64,000 nt of DNA, from positions 186,001 to 250,000 of the forward strand of contig NZ_QYAD01000003.1 of NCBI RefSeq assembly GCF_016758255.1, in the 5' to 3' direction. Positions 7,495 to 16,171 of the stretch are shown one piece after another. The notes beneath the pieces were generated by a model. It saw nothing but the letters and a program-made list of their open reading frames with translations. It made no database searches and was not told where the DNA came from. Made by a program: the position numbers and the translations under genes. The DNA comes from Leucobacter chromiireducens subsp. chromiireducens. Its GTDB lineage: Bacteria > Actinomycetota > Actinomycetes > Actinomycetales > Microbacteriaceae. Numbering within the stretch: the stretch's first letter is position 1; every line of letters begins with the position of its first letter.

Positions 7495-8901
7495 ATGAGT
7501 TCCTCCGCAGTCGCCTCAGCGACGCCCGCCACACCCCGCAATTCGCCGTCTCGCGTGATCCTCGCCAGCCTCATCGGCACGACGATCGAGTTCTACGATT
7601 TCTACGTCTACGCAACCGCGGCCGTGCTCGTTTTCCCGCACCTCTTCTTCCCCACCGGGAATGACACCACCGCGCTCCTCGCCTCATTCGCGACGTTCGG
7701 CGCCGCAATGCTCGCGCGCCCCATTGGTGCGGTGTTCTTCGGCCACCTCGGCGACCGTTTGGGTCGCAAGACCACGCTTGTCGCTTCACTCATCACCATG
7801 GGCGTCGCGACCTTCCTCATCGGCGTGCTGCCGACGTACTCGCAGATTGGCGCGTGGGCTGCCGTTCTCCTCCTCCTCATGCGCCTCGCGCAGGGCTTCG
7901 CGATCGGCGGCGAGTGGTCTGGCGCCGCTCTCGTCGCAACGGAAAACGCTCCAGAAGGCAAACGCGCCTGGTACGGCACGTTCCCACAGCTCGGCGCCCC
8001 GCTCGGCTTCATCATCGCGAACATGTTGTTCTTTGTGATCAACGTCGCACTCGCTGATCCTGATCAGCCCGGGATCGCATCCGAGGCCTTCCTCAGTTGG
8101 GGCTGGCGGATCCCGTTCCTCTTCTCCGCGGTGATGGTGATCGTGGGCCTGTGGGTGCGCCTCAAGCTCGTCGAGTCGAGCGCGTTCGAGCGCACGAAGG
8201 CGAGCGGCAAGGTGACGCGCATGCCGCTCGCCGTGGCGTTCCGGGATCACTGGCGCGCGCTCATCCTGGGCACGTTTGCGATGCTCGCCACCTACGTGTT
8301 GTTCTACCTGATGACGTCGTACACGCTCACGTTCGGCACACGTCCGGGGCTCGAGGCCGCCCAGCAGGCAGCCGCGGAGGCCGGCACCGACTTCGACGCG
8401 TCGAGCTACGTTCCCGGTCTCGGCTATGCGTACAACGACTTCATTCTGATGCTGGTGTTCGGAGTCGTCTTCTTCGGCATCTTCACGCTCGTGTCCGGGC
8501 CGCTCGCAGATCGCTTCGGGCGGCGCCGCACGCTCATCTGGGTAACCGTGGCCATCGCGGCCTTCGGCTTCCTGTTCGTGCCACTGCTTGCGGGCGACAC
8601 CGCGCGCGTGATGTTCTTCCTCGCGCTCGGCTTCACACTGATGGGCCTCACGTTCGGCCCGATGGGCGCCTTCCTGCCCGAGATGTTCCCCACCCACGTG
8701 CGCTACACCGGGTCGGCGATCGCCTACAACGTGTCCTCGATCCTGGGCGCCGCGCTCGCCCCGATCATCGCGGTGTGGCTGTGGGGGCTCGCTGATGGCA
8801 GCCCCGTCTACGTGGGCCTCTACCTCACGGGTGCGGCGATCCTCACGCTCGTCTCGCTCATCCTGACGCCGGAGACCAAGCACATCGACATGGAGGCGTA
8901 G
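7495..8901 (+). CDS. MFS transporter, metabolite:H+ symporter (MHS) family
   Basis: A 468-residue, 12-helix major facilitator. TTIEFYDFYVYATAAVLVF marks the first helix of the MHS subgroup (ProP, ShiA, KgtP, CitA relatives). The loop between helices 2 and 3 carries the MFS signature GHLGDRLGRKTTL, repeated after helix 8 as GPLADRFGRRRTL. The ATG at 7495 gives the family-typical N-terminus; the frame is open further upstream but with no family character. MHS proteins import osmolytes, organic acids or amino acids with protons; the substrate cannot be assigned. It is divergent from the XRE-cupin regulator and probably under the same palindromic operators. A paralogue is encoded at 59448-60782. 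Confidence 0.88.
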   Translation: MSSSAVASATPATPRNSPSRVILASLIGTTIEFYDFYVYATAAVLVFPHLFFPTGNDTTALLASFATFGAAMLARPIGAVFFGHLGDRLGRKTTLVASLITMGVATFLIGVLPTYSQIGAWAAVLLLLMRLAQGFAIGGEWSGAALVATENAPEGKRAWYGTFPQLGAPLGFIIANMLFFVINVALADPDQPGIASEAFLSWGWRIPFLFSAVMVIVGLWVRLKLVESSAFERTKASGKVTRMPLAVAFRDHWRALILGTFAMLATYVLFYLMTSYTLTFGTRPGLEAAQQAAAEAGTDFDASSYVPGLGYAYNDFILMLVFGVVFFGIFTLVSGPLADRFGRRRTLIWVTVAIAAFGFLFVPLLAGDTARVMFFLALGFTLMGLTFGPMGAFLPEMFPTHVRYTGSAIAYNVSSILGAALAPIIAVWLWGLADGSPVYVGLYLTGAAILTLVSLILTPETKHIDMEA

Positions 8902-8916
8902 CCCACACCCCGTTCG

Positions 8917-9004
8917 ACCCCGCACAAGGGCAGGTTCCCGCCGGGAGGGCACGAAATCTTGCGAGATTCGATGCCCTTCCGGCGGGAACCTGCCCGTGCG
9001 GGGT
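8917..9004. terminator. long bidirectional hairpin between convergent genes
   Basis: An 88-bp inverted repeat with arms of roughly 40 nt and few mismatches. The outer part pairs ACCCCGCAC with GTGCGGGGT, the middle part pairs GGGCAGGTTCCCGCCGG with its complement, and AATCT pairs with AGATT around a short TGCG loop. It lies between the convergent MHS transporter (ends 8901) and potA-like gene 2 (ends 9058). There is no T-run, as is common for actinobacterial hairpin terminators. Weaker complementarity continues outward (CCCACACC with GGTGTGGG). Confidence 0.75.
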
Positions 9005-9057
9005 TGTGGTGTGGGTGGTGTGGAGTGGGGTCGGGATGAAGACCCCTGCGAACCGGC

Positions 9058-10248
9058 CTAGGTGGCCGACTCGCCCGCCTCACCCGTGTCGACGAGCAGC
9101 ACGCCCGAGTCGATATCCCACATCATCGCGACCTCATCGCCGCGGTTGTGAATGCGCGCCTCCTGCCCGAGACGAACCGCACCCTCTGTACCATCGGGCA
9201 GCCGCACCGTGTAGCGCCGCGATGCTCCCAGGTAGGTCACATCGAGGATCCTCACGGGGATCGCGTTCTGCGTCTCGGTGGGGGCCGTGCCCGCCGGCTC
9301 GAGCCGCAGGTTTTCGGGTCGGATCAGGATCGCGAGGTCCGAATGAATCGACTGCCCATCGGCAACGACGCGGTGCCCGGCAACATCGATCGCAGTCTGT
9401 CGCTCCCCCACCGCGGTGCCCCTACCGAGCAGCACGGTCGATTCACCGAGGAAGCGCCCCACGAAGAGCGTCTGCGGCGCCTCGTAGAGATCCTCGGCGG
9501 TGCCCACCTGCTCGATCTTGCCGTTGTTGAAGACCGCGATGCGATCCGACATCGACAGCGCTTCCTCCTGATCATGCGTCACGTAGACGAACGTCGAGCC
9601 GACCTCGCGGTGAATACGCTTAATCTCGGTCTGCAGCCACTCGCGCAGCTTCTTGTCGAGTGCGCCGAGCGGCTCGTCCATGAGCAGCACGCGGGGCTCG
9701 TAGACCAGCGCGCGCGCGAGTGCCACACGCTGCTGCTGGCCTCCGGAAAGCTCCGACGGGTAGCGATCCCCGTACTCGCCCATGCGCACCATCGCGAGAG
9801 CCGCCGACACCTTCTCCTGCTGCTCGGCCTTGCTCAGCTTGCGGCGCTGCAGCGGGTACGCGATGTTCTCGGCCACCGTCTTGTGCGGGAACAGCGCATA
9901 GTTCTGGAACACCATGCCGATGTCGCGCTTGTGCGGCGGCAGCTTCGCTACGGGCTTGCCATAGATGTGCAGGTGCCCCTCGGTGACACCGGTGAACCCG
10001 GCAATCATGTTGAGGGTAGTGGTCTTGCCCGAACCCGAGGGGCCGAGGAAGGTCATGAACTCGCCGGGTTCGATCACCAGATCGATCTCGTCGACCACAG
10101 CCTTGTCGCCGTAGCGCTTCGTCACCTGGGCGAGGCTAATGCCCGCCTCGCCGATCGTGTGGATCGTCTGGGTGTTGAGTCCCTCGGAGCGGAGTTCCGC
10201 CTCGTGCCCCTCGGGCACCGGGATGTCGTTGTGAGTCATAGCGTTCAC
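9058..10248 (-). CDS. potA: ABC transporter ATP-binding protein, spermidine/putrescine type (PotA-like), locus 2
   Basis: A 396-residue polyamine-type ABC ATPase. Walker A is GPSGSGKTT (about residue 70), the Q-loop lies in GMVFQNYALFPH, the signature is LSGGQQQRVALARAL, Walker B is VLLMDEP and the switch His is in [11 protein letters not shown]-terminal TOBE-type region of about 130 residues ends near DSGVLLVD. The start is a GTG at 10248 overlapping the stop of the PotC-like gene (GTGA), with an alternative ATG three codons later (10239); neither has a strong Shine-Dalgarno, so translation is probably coupled. It is the last gene of the second D-B-C-A operon, facing the MHS gene across a long hairpin. 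Confidence 0.93.
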   Translation of the reverse strand: MNAMTHNDIPVPEGHEAELRSEGLNTQTIHTIGEAGISLAQVTKRYGDKAVVDEIDLVIEPGEFMTFLGPSGSGKTTTLNMIAGFTGVTEGHLHIYGKPVAKLPPHKRDIGMVFQNYALFPHKTVAENIAYPLQRRKLSKAEQQEKVSAALAMVRMGEYGDRYPSELSGGQQQRVALARALVYEPRVLLMDEPLGALDKKLREWLQTEIKRIHREVGSTFVYVTHDQEEALSMSDRIAVFNNGKIEQVGTAEDLYEAPQTLFVGRFLGESTVLLGRGTAVGERQTAIDVAGHRVVADGQSIHSDLAILIRPENLRLEPAGTAPTETQNAIPVRILDVTYLGASRRYTVRLPDGTEGAVRLGQEARIHNRGDEVAMMWDIDSGVLLVDTGEAGESAT

Positions 10249-11030
10249 GCTACCGGTCGCTTTCTCTTCCGCGTGGCGAACTGGGCGATGAGCATCACGA
10301 CCACCGAGGTGAGCATCGTGATCACCGCCACGGCGGCCACCGTGGGGTCATTGGTCTGGGTGACGCTGTTAAAGATTTTCACCGGCAGCGTTTGCAGGGA
10401 GGGGCTCTGAATAAACAGCGACAGGATCACTTCGTCGAATGAGGTGACGAAGGCGAACAGCGCGCCGGCGGTGACGCCGGGGGCGATGAGCGGCAGCGTA
10501 ATGCTGAAGAAGGTGCGTACCCGGCCGGCGCCGAGCGACGCGGATGCCTGTTCAAGCCTGGGATCGAGCCCCTGCAGTGACGCCATCACGTTCGTGATGA
10601 CGAGCGGCATAGCGACGATCGTGTGGGCGAGGATGAAGCCGGGCAGGGTGCCCAACAGGTTCATCCGCAGGAACAGGGAGTACAGACCCACCGCGAGAAC
10701 GATGCCCGGCACGATGAGCGGTAGCAGGAAGTAGCCTTCCAGGAGCCCCTTGCCGCGGAACTTCACCTTGGACAGGCCGAGTGCTGCAAGCACGCCCACC
10801 GCGGTCGCGACGATCATGGTGAGCAGCGCGACCTGCAGTGACGAGAAGAGCGACTTCATCCAGCTCGGATCAGTGAAGAAGTTCTCGTACCAGCGGGTCG
10901 AGAAGCCCTTCGGCGGGAAGTTGAACGAGGGGGCCTCGTTGAACGACATCGGCACGATCACGAGCGTGGGCAGGATCAGCCAGATCACGATCAGCACGGC
11001 GAAGACGCCGAGTACACGCTTGAACGTCAT
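10245..11030 (-). CDS. potC: ABC transporter permease, PotC-like, locus 2
   Basis: A 261-residue inner-membrane permease with an N-terminal helix (VFAVLIVIWLILPTLVIVPM) and five more hydrophobic spans. The EAA loop is in LEQASASLGAGRVRTFFSI, followed by FAFVTSFDEVILSLF, which is nearly the same as in the locus-1 PotC. It is translationally linked on both sides: TAATG with the PotB-like stop and GTGA with the ATPase start. It pairs with the PotB-like permease to import a polyamine-type substrate. Confidence 0.92.
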   Translation of the reverse strand: MTFKRVLGVFAVLIVIWLILPTLVIVPMSFNEAPSFNFPPKGFSTRWYENFFTDPSWMKSLFSSLQVALLTMIVATAVGVLAALGLSKVKFRGKGLLEGYFLLPLIVPGIVLAVGLYSLFLRMNLLGTLPGFILAHTIVAMPLVITNVMASLQGLDPRLEQASASLGAGRVRTFFSITLPLIAPGVTAGALFAFVTSFDEVILSLFIQSPSLQTLPVKIFNSVTQTNDPTVAAVAVITMLTSVVVMLIAQFATRKRKRPVA

Positions 11031-11947
11031 TAGCGATTCACCCCCGGGAACAGGCTGCCGCCCTTATTGAGCCGTGACACGACCACCAGGATCAGGATCG
11101 TGCACACCAGCAAGAAGATGCCGAGTGCGGTGCCCTGGCCCCACATGAGGAAGACGCTGATCTGCTGCTGAATCATCGCGGAAATCATGATCTCCTTCGA
11201 CGAGCCGAGCAGGGCGGGAATGATGTAGAAGCCGAGGCCGAGGATGAACACCGTCACGCCACCCGAGAAGATCCCGGGCTTCGACAGGGGGAGGTACACC
11301 GTGAAGAATGCAGTGACGGGGTTCGCGCCAAGGTTTGAGGCCGCCGGCAGGAGTCGCTTGTCGATCTTCGACATCGACGAGTAGAGCGGCAGCACCATAA
11401 ACGGCAGCAGCACCTGGCTCATACCGAGCGCGACACCGAAGGTGGTGCGGATGAGCGGGATCGGCCCGATGCCGAACCATGCCGCGAGAATACCGTTGAT
11501 CGGCCCCGTGTCCTGCAGGAGCACCATCCACGCGAGGGTCCGCACGAGGATCGAGGTCCACAGCGGCATCATGATGAACAGCTGCATGAGGTTGCGCGTG
11601 CGGTCGGACACGATGGTCATGAGGTACGCGTACGGGTACGCGAGCACGAGACAGACAATCGTCACGATGATCGCGGTGCCGAAGGTGCGCAGCACCACGT
11701 TGAGGTTTGCCTCGGTCGTGAACAGCCAGACGTAGTTCTGCATGCCGGGCTTCGGGTCCGTGACCGAGCGGATGAACACATCGATCAGCGGCGCGAGGAA
11801 GAACAGGGAAACGATCACGAACGCCGGGACGAGGAGGAGGAGCGGACGCCAGTTCTTTGGCCCCCGCTTCTTCGCGGCCCCGGGGTCCGCACCGAGGGCG
11901 ATCGCACGTGTCGACGTATCGCCCTCGGTGACGGTGTGGTCAGTCAT
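11030..11947 (-). CDS. potB: ABC transporter permease, PotB-like, locus 2
   Basis: A 305-residue permease with a charged cytoplasmic N-terminus (KKRGPKNWRP) and six transmembrane segments, starting with PLLLLVPAFVIVSLFFLAPL. SILVRTLAWMVLLQDTGPIN and the EAA-like loop LLPAASNLGANPVTAFFTV match the PotB branch. The gene starts 5 nt downstream of the binding-protein stop and ends in a 1-nt overlap with the PotC-like start, the same junction seen in locus 1. This shared junction suggests that the two operons derive from a common arrangement. Confidence 0.92.
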   Translation of the reverse strand: MTDHTVTEGDTSTRAIALGADPGAAKKRGPKNWRPLLLLVPAFVIVSLFFLAPLIDVFIRSVTDPKPGMQNYVWLFTTEANLNVVLRTFGTAIIVTIVCLVLAYPYAYLMTIVSDRTRNLMQLFIMMPLWTSILVRTLAWMVLLQDTGPINGILAAWFGIGPIPLIRTTFGVALGMSQVLLPFMVLPLYSSMSKIDKRLLPAASNLGANPVTAFFTVYLPLSKPGIFSGGVTVFILGLGFYIIPALLGSSKEIMISAMIQQQISVFLMWGQGTALGIFLLVCTILILVVVSRLNKGGSLFPGVNR

Positions 11948-11952
11948 GGTGA

Positions 11953-13098
11953 TCAGTTACCGGTCGCCCAGCCAGCCCACGCAGCGGCGAGAGCGTCGTA
12001 GTTCTCGACCCAGAAGTCGACGTTCGGCGCAATGCCGGTGTCGAGGTGCTCGGTCGTCATCCAGGTGGTGAGCTGCTCATCCATCTTCGGCTTCGCGTCG
12101 ATGTTGACGCCACCGTACGAGGTCTCTTCGGTCATCTTGGCCTGCTGCTCAGCGCCCAGCGAGTAGTTCACCGCGGCGAACGCTGCCTGCTTGTCCTTCA
12201 CACCCTTGGGGATGCCGTTCGAGTCGACCATGATCATCCACTGATCCCACATCGGGGCGATCGGTGCACCCGCGGAGGCGGCGCCGTAGCCGCGGCCCGA
12301 CCAGACGAGACCCATCACGGCCTCACCGGACTCGAGCTGCTGCTGTGCAGCCGCGCCGGTGGTCCAGCCGATCACGTTGTCGCCGAGCTCCTTGTACATG
12401 TCGAACGCGCCCTCGATGTCTTCGGGCTTCAGGTTCTTCACGTCCTTGCCCTGCGCGGTGAGCGCGAACTCGACCGTCTGCGGGTCGACATAGGTCGACT
12501 GGCTGACCGTGCGCTTACCCGGGAACTTCTTGGTGTCGAAGAAGTCTGCGGCGCTCGTTGGCGGGTTGTCGCCGAAGGCTTCGGTGTTGTACGCAACGAC
12601 CAGGCCGTAGAGGATCTGGGGAACCATGCACTTGTCGGTGATGGTGCCCTCGGGGATCTTCGAGATGTCGATCTGCGAGTAGTCGTACTCCTCGTACAGG
12701 GTGCCGCAGCCGCGCGCCGTGTCGAACTGCGTCGTGTTGACGATGTCCCAGCTGACGTTGCCGCTGTCGACCATGGCCTTCAGCTTGCCCGCGTCGAACG
12801 CGTCCTGGTTGAAGGTGGCCCCCGATGCCTCAGCGAAGGGATCCCAGAGGGCGGCCTTCTGGCCGTCCTGGAAGACGCCGCCGGAGCCGGCGAACGTGAG
12901 CGTGGTGCCCTCGAGTGCGCCCGCCTTGATCTCGCCGGCGACCGGGGTGCCGAGGTCGCGCTCGGGCGCCGCCTCGGGCTCAGCGCCGCCGCTGCAGCCG
13001 ACAAGTGTCAGCGCGAGCGCGGCGGTGCCCGCGGCGAGCGCGATGGCTCGGCGGGCGGCAGGGCGACGGGCCCCCTGCAACGTGTTCAGAGTGGACAT
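11953..13098 (-). CDS. potD: extracellular solute-binding lipoprotein, PotD-like, locus 2
   Basis: A 381-residue binding protein. It has a twin-arginine-containing basic start (ARRPAARRAIALAAG), a hydrophobic core and the lipobox LVGC (cysteine about residue 35), so it should be exported and lipid-anchored. The mature domain begins LTFAGSGGVFQDGQ, with the SBP-family pattern also seen at locus 1, and contains GLVWSGRGYGA. It heads the second D-B-C-A operon and is divergent from the flavin amine oxidase at 13402, which suggests an oxidisable amine as ligand. Confidence 0.92.
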   Translation of the reverse strand: MSTLNTLQGARRPAARRAIALAAGTAALALTLVGCSGGAEPEAAPERDLGTPVAGEIKAGALEGTTLTFAGSGGVFQDGQKAALWDPFAEASGATFNQDAFDAGKLKAMVDSGNVSWDIVNTTQFDTARGCGTLYEEYDYSQIDISKIPEGTITDKCMVPQILYGLVVAYNTEAFGDNPPTSAADFFDTKKFPGKRTVSQSTYVDPQTVEFALTAQGKDVKNLKPEDIEGAFDMYKELGDNVIGWTTGAAAQQQLESGEAVMGLVWSGRGYGAASAGAPIAPMWDQWMIMVDSNGIPKGVKDKQAAFAAVNYSLGAEQQAKMTEETSYGGVNIDAKPKMDEQLTTWMTTEHLDTGIAPNVDFWVENYDALAAAWAGWATGN

Positions 13099-13401
13099 GT
13101 GTTCCTCACTTCGTCGTGATCGTGGTCCTCATGATCGTGGTGTGCCAGGCTGATTCGCCCCGCGAACGGGGAATCGGACGACCCCGGCGACCCCGAAGCT
13201 AGCAGCCATTCGCGCCCGCACCCCCCGCCCTGTTACCTGTTCGTTACCGCCTGCCGCATGTTTCATAGCTTCGTACACCACCCCCGGGCGGGGGTGTACA
13301 AACATAAGCAATCGGGCGCGAGAGCCGGATCGAGACCCACGAGTGCGCAATGGATCCCTACGATGGGAGCCACACGCAAAGCTGTTCAAGGAGGAACACG
13401 C
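13099..13401. other. 303-nt divergent control region, potD-2 / amine oxidase
   Basis: No gene is supported. The segment contains the imperfect GC-rich inverted repeat at 13273-13299, a GTTACC direct repeat around 13233-13248 (GTTACCTGTTCGTTACC) and a short A-rich stretch (CAAACATAAGCAA) about 95 nt before the oxidase. These are candidate sites for a regulator of both transcription units; the PucR protein encoded at 14657 is the nearest candidate. Confidence 0.45.
13273..13299. promoter_or_regulatory. imperfect GC-rich inverted repeat
   Basis: GTACACC-A-CCCCC, then GGGC, then GGGGG-TGTAC. The arms pair except for a short bulge on the left side. It lies midway between divergent potD-2 and the amine oxidase, about 100 nt from the oxidase start. 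It could be an operator or a transcript hairpin; its function is unproven. Confidence 0.45.
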
Positions 13402-14628
13402 ATGGACGTCTTGGTCGTTGGAGCAGGTCTCGCCGGGCTCACCGCCGCCTGGGAGCTCGAGAAGGCCGGGCACCGTTGCACGGTGCTCGAGGCGCGAGAT
13501 CGCGTGGGCGGCCGCACCTGGTCGGAACGCCTCGGCAACGGCGAGGTCACCGAGCGCGGCGGCGAGTACATCTTCCCGACCGAGTTCGCGATCCGGCGGC
13601 TCGCCGCTGAGGTCGGCGTGCCGATCATGTCGCACAACGTGCGCTATGGCCGACGCACGGTTACCGGCCGCATCATCTCGTTTGCCGAGCTCAGTGAGAC
13701 GAGCGAGCGCGTCCGCGCTACCCTGTCCACCATGATCGCCGACGGCGAGAGAGAGGTGTCGCTCGAGCGCGCGTTCGCCGAAGCGCTCGGCACCAACTAC
13801 CGCCTCGACCCCGTGTACCGCCGTACCACCACGTCTGCTGCGGCAGATCCCGCGCGTGTGAGCGCCGAAGCCGTGCTGCTGCACGAGTCCTCCACCGTAG
13901 ACGGGTACATCGAGGATGGCGGCCGCTTCGTGGGCGGCAACCAGGCACTGTCCATCGAGCTCGCGCGGCGTCTCGGTGACCGCGTGCGGCTGGAGAGCCC
14001 GGTGCAGGCGGTTGATCAGAGCGAAAGCGGCGTGCAGGTCACGCTGAGCGATGGCACGCGGCTTGAGGCCGACGCCGCCGTGATCTCCGTCCCCCTCCCA
14101 CTGCTGCGTGAACTCGAGCTCGGCTTCGCGCTCCCGGAGGCACAGCAGCGCGCCCTCGACCACCGCTTCATGGGAGTCGCAGCGAAGCTCGGCATCCCGT
14201 TCAGCCGCGTCGACGATGACATCGCCCTGCAGAACCCCGAGCACACGTGGTGGTCGTGGCGTTCGCTGAGTATCGACGGTGTCAGCCGAATCAACGCGCT
14301 CTCCTCTTTCGCCGGCGGCCCGTTCGCACTGGACGCCCTGAACGTGACCGCGGGCTCCGACGGCTGGGTGGCCGCGCTTCGCGCGATGCGCCCCGAACTT
14401 GAGATCGACGGCGATGTGCTGCTCACCACCTGGGCGGACGACCCGTGGGCGCGCGGTTCATACTCCGCTCCCGGGCTCGAGTGGGCCGCCGCCGACGCGA
14501 CCGCATTCAACTCCGCTGCCGGCCGCGTGGCCATCGCGGGCGAGCACACGGGCCTCGCCCAATCGCTCTCCGGCGCTGTCGCCTCGGGTGTACGTGCCGC
14601 TGCCGCGCTCATCCAGATGGAGAGATGA
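13402..14628 (+). CDS. flavin-containing monoamine oxidase family protein
   Basis: A 408-residue flavoprotein of the amine-oxidase family. The Rossmann motif [17 protein letters not shown] begins at residue 3, followed by [14 protein letters not shown] and the substrate-cavity strand GGEYIF. The C-terminal FAD-binding region has [15 protein letters not shown] and [18 protein letters not shown], both diagnostic. The covalent-FAD cysteine motif of mammalian MAO is absent, so FAD is expected to be non-covalent, as in bacterial putrescine and related oxidases. The ATG at 13402 has AGGAGGAA 6 nt upstream; upstream in-frame codons look non-coding. It is divergent from the second ABC operon and followed by a PucR regulator. 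It probably oxidises an imported amine to aldehyde, ammonia and H2O2; the substrate is inferred. Confidence 0.9.
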   Translation: MDVLVVGAGLAGLTAAWELEKAGHRCTVLEARDRVGGRTWSERLGNGEVTERGGEYIFPTEFAIRRLAAEVGVPIMSHNVRYGRRTVTGRIISFAELSETSERVRATLSTMIADGEREVSLERAFAEALGTNYRLDPVYRRTTTSAAADPARVSAEAVLLHESSTVDGYIEDGGRFVGGNQALSIELARRLGDRVRLESPVQAVDQSESGVQVTLSDGTRLEADAAVISVPLPLLRELELGFALPEAQQRALDHRFMGVAAKLGIPFSRVDDDIALQNPEHTWWSWRSLSIDGVSRINALSSFAGGPFALDALNVTAGSDGWVAALRAMRPELEIDGDVLLTTWADDPWARGSYSAPGLEWAAADATAFNSAAGRVAIAGEHTGLAQSLSGAVASGVRAAAALIQMER

Positions 14629-14656
14629 TGCTCCCGCACCGACGACCGCACGCCCG

Positions 14657-16126
14657 ATGACGTTCACCGTCCGCTCACTCCTCACGACCCCCGCCGCGGG
14701 AACCCGCTCGCTCACCCCCGGCGTGGGTGAGGAGCGCCTGATCGCCTGGGCGCACGTGTGCGAGCTGGCGGAGCCGTGGGAGTGGCTCGGCCAGGACGCA
14801 CTCGTCATGACCACGGGCCTCGGTGTCCCCGCCCAGTCGGCCGCACAGATCGCCTACCTGGACGGCATGCACCGGGCCGGGATCGCGGCCGTCGCGATCG
14901 ACGCCGAGATGCCCGCACACCCGTTCACGGCCGAGGCACTTGCCCATGCGGCGCGCATCGGCTTCCCCGTGCTCGAGACCGAGTACGACGTGCGGTTCGT
15001 CTCGCTCGCCATGCTCGTCGCCGAGGCGGTGCAGCGCGAACGCGCCGAGCGTGTGCAGCAGACGGAACGGATGTACGCCGCGCTCAGCGAGCACGCGGTC
15101 GACGATGGGATCGACGCTCTGCTCGACGAACTCGGTCGGATCCTGCGCGCCGCGCTCAGCCTCGCCCCGCGCGACTCGAGCGTGGGGCCGGGCGCACTGC
15201 ACCAGCTGGCGCCCGGTACCTGGGCGGTGCCCATGCTCTCACCGGGGGAGATCGAACTCCGTGTGGCGCACGCCGGGCCCATCGACCGGGCGCAGCTGCG
15301 GCATGCCGCGGGCATCGTCGACAACGCGCTCTCGGTGAAGGTCGCGGCGCGGCGCAGCGACTGGCTGCACGGCTCCCTACTCCTCACCGACCTCTGCGAC
15401 GAGTCGGTCGCCTCGGCGCCCGCAGATCACCTCATCGCGGCGTACGGCCTTGAGCCGCCGTTCCAGCTCGCCGTCTCGCAGCGGCCGGATGCCCGCGCCA
15501 CGCTCGACGAGGTGCACGCATCCTTCGGCACGGCGCAGGTCCCCGCTCTCGCCACGGTGAAGGACAGTCAGGTGCTCGTGCTCGCTGCCATGGGGGCCGA
15601 CGTCGAGCCCCTGTTCGAGGCGCTCGCCGGCAGCCACGCGGGGCTCGGAGTGAGTGCCCCCTTCACCGACCTCGATGCGCTCCCCACCGCGCTGCGCCAG
15701 GCACGCAGCGCGCTGATCCGCGCGCACCAATCCGGCAAGCTGCTCCGCTTCGAAGAGCAGGCCAACACGTCGCTGTTCCTCCCCTCCGATCCTGATCAGT
15801 TGCGCGAAATTGCGCGCCAGGTGCTGGGTCCGCTCCGCACCTACGACGAGCAGCGCGGCACCTCGCTCACGCACACACTGCGCGTGTTCCTTGAGGAGAA
15901 CCGGAGCTGGGTGCGTGCCTCCGAGCGATTGTTCGTGCACCGGCAGACCCTCATCGCGCGCATCTCTCGCATCGAAAAGATCATCGGCCGCGACCTCTCC
16001 TCGATGGAGGACACGGCAGAGTGCTGGCTCGCCGTGCAGGCCGCGATCCGCAGCGGGGATCTCGCGCCCAGCGATCCCCCGGCCGATGACCCCGAGCGCG
16101 TGGACCCCGCGGGTTCTGGCGGGTAG
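14657..16126 (+). CDS. PucR-family transcriptional regulator, copy 1
   Basis: A 489-residue regulator. Residues about 5-120 form the PucR-type N-terminal ligand domain (ERLIAWAHVCELAEPWEWL, then DALVMTTGLGVP). The middle has a GGDEF-like/CdaR region, and the C-terminus (about 405-465) has the PucR helix-turn-helix, VFLEENRSWVRASERLFVH then TLIARISRIEKIIG. PucR/CdaR proteins usually activate neighbouring nitrogen-compound catabolism when the N-terminal domain binds a metabolite. The gene lies 28 nt after the amine oxidase on the same strand. The ATG at 14657 lacks a clear ribosome-binding site, so a different nearby start is possible; the frame is open far upstream inside the oxidase gene. Confidence 0.88.
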   Translation: MTFTVRSLLTTPAAGTRSLTPGVGEERLIAWAHVCELAEPWEWLGQDALVMTTGLGVPAQSAAQIAYLDGMHRAGIAAVAIDAEMPAHPFTAEALAHAARIGFPVLETEYDVRFVSLAMLVAEAVQRERAERVQQTERMYAALSEHAVDDGIDALLDELGRILRAALSLAPRDSSVGPGALHQLAPGTWAVPMLSPGEIELRVAHAGPIDRAQLRHAAGIVDNALSVKVAARRSDWLHGSLLLTDLCDESVASAPADHLIAAYGLEPPFQLAVSQRPDARATLDEVHASFGTAQVPALATVKDSQVLVLAAMGADVEPLFEALAGSHAGLGVSAPFTDLDALPTALRQARSALIRAHQSGKLLRFEEQANTSLFLPSDPDQLREIARQVLGPLRTYDEQRGTSLTHTLRVFLEENRSWVRASERLFVHRQTLIARISRIEKIIGRDLSSMEDTAECWLAVQAAIRSGDLAPSDPPADDPERVDPAGSGG

Positions 16127-16171
16127 CTCACCTGTCTCGATCGGGATCGCAACCGCGCACCGGCGCGGCGT

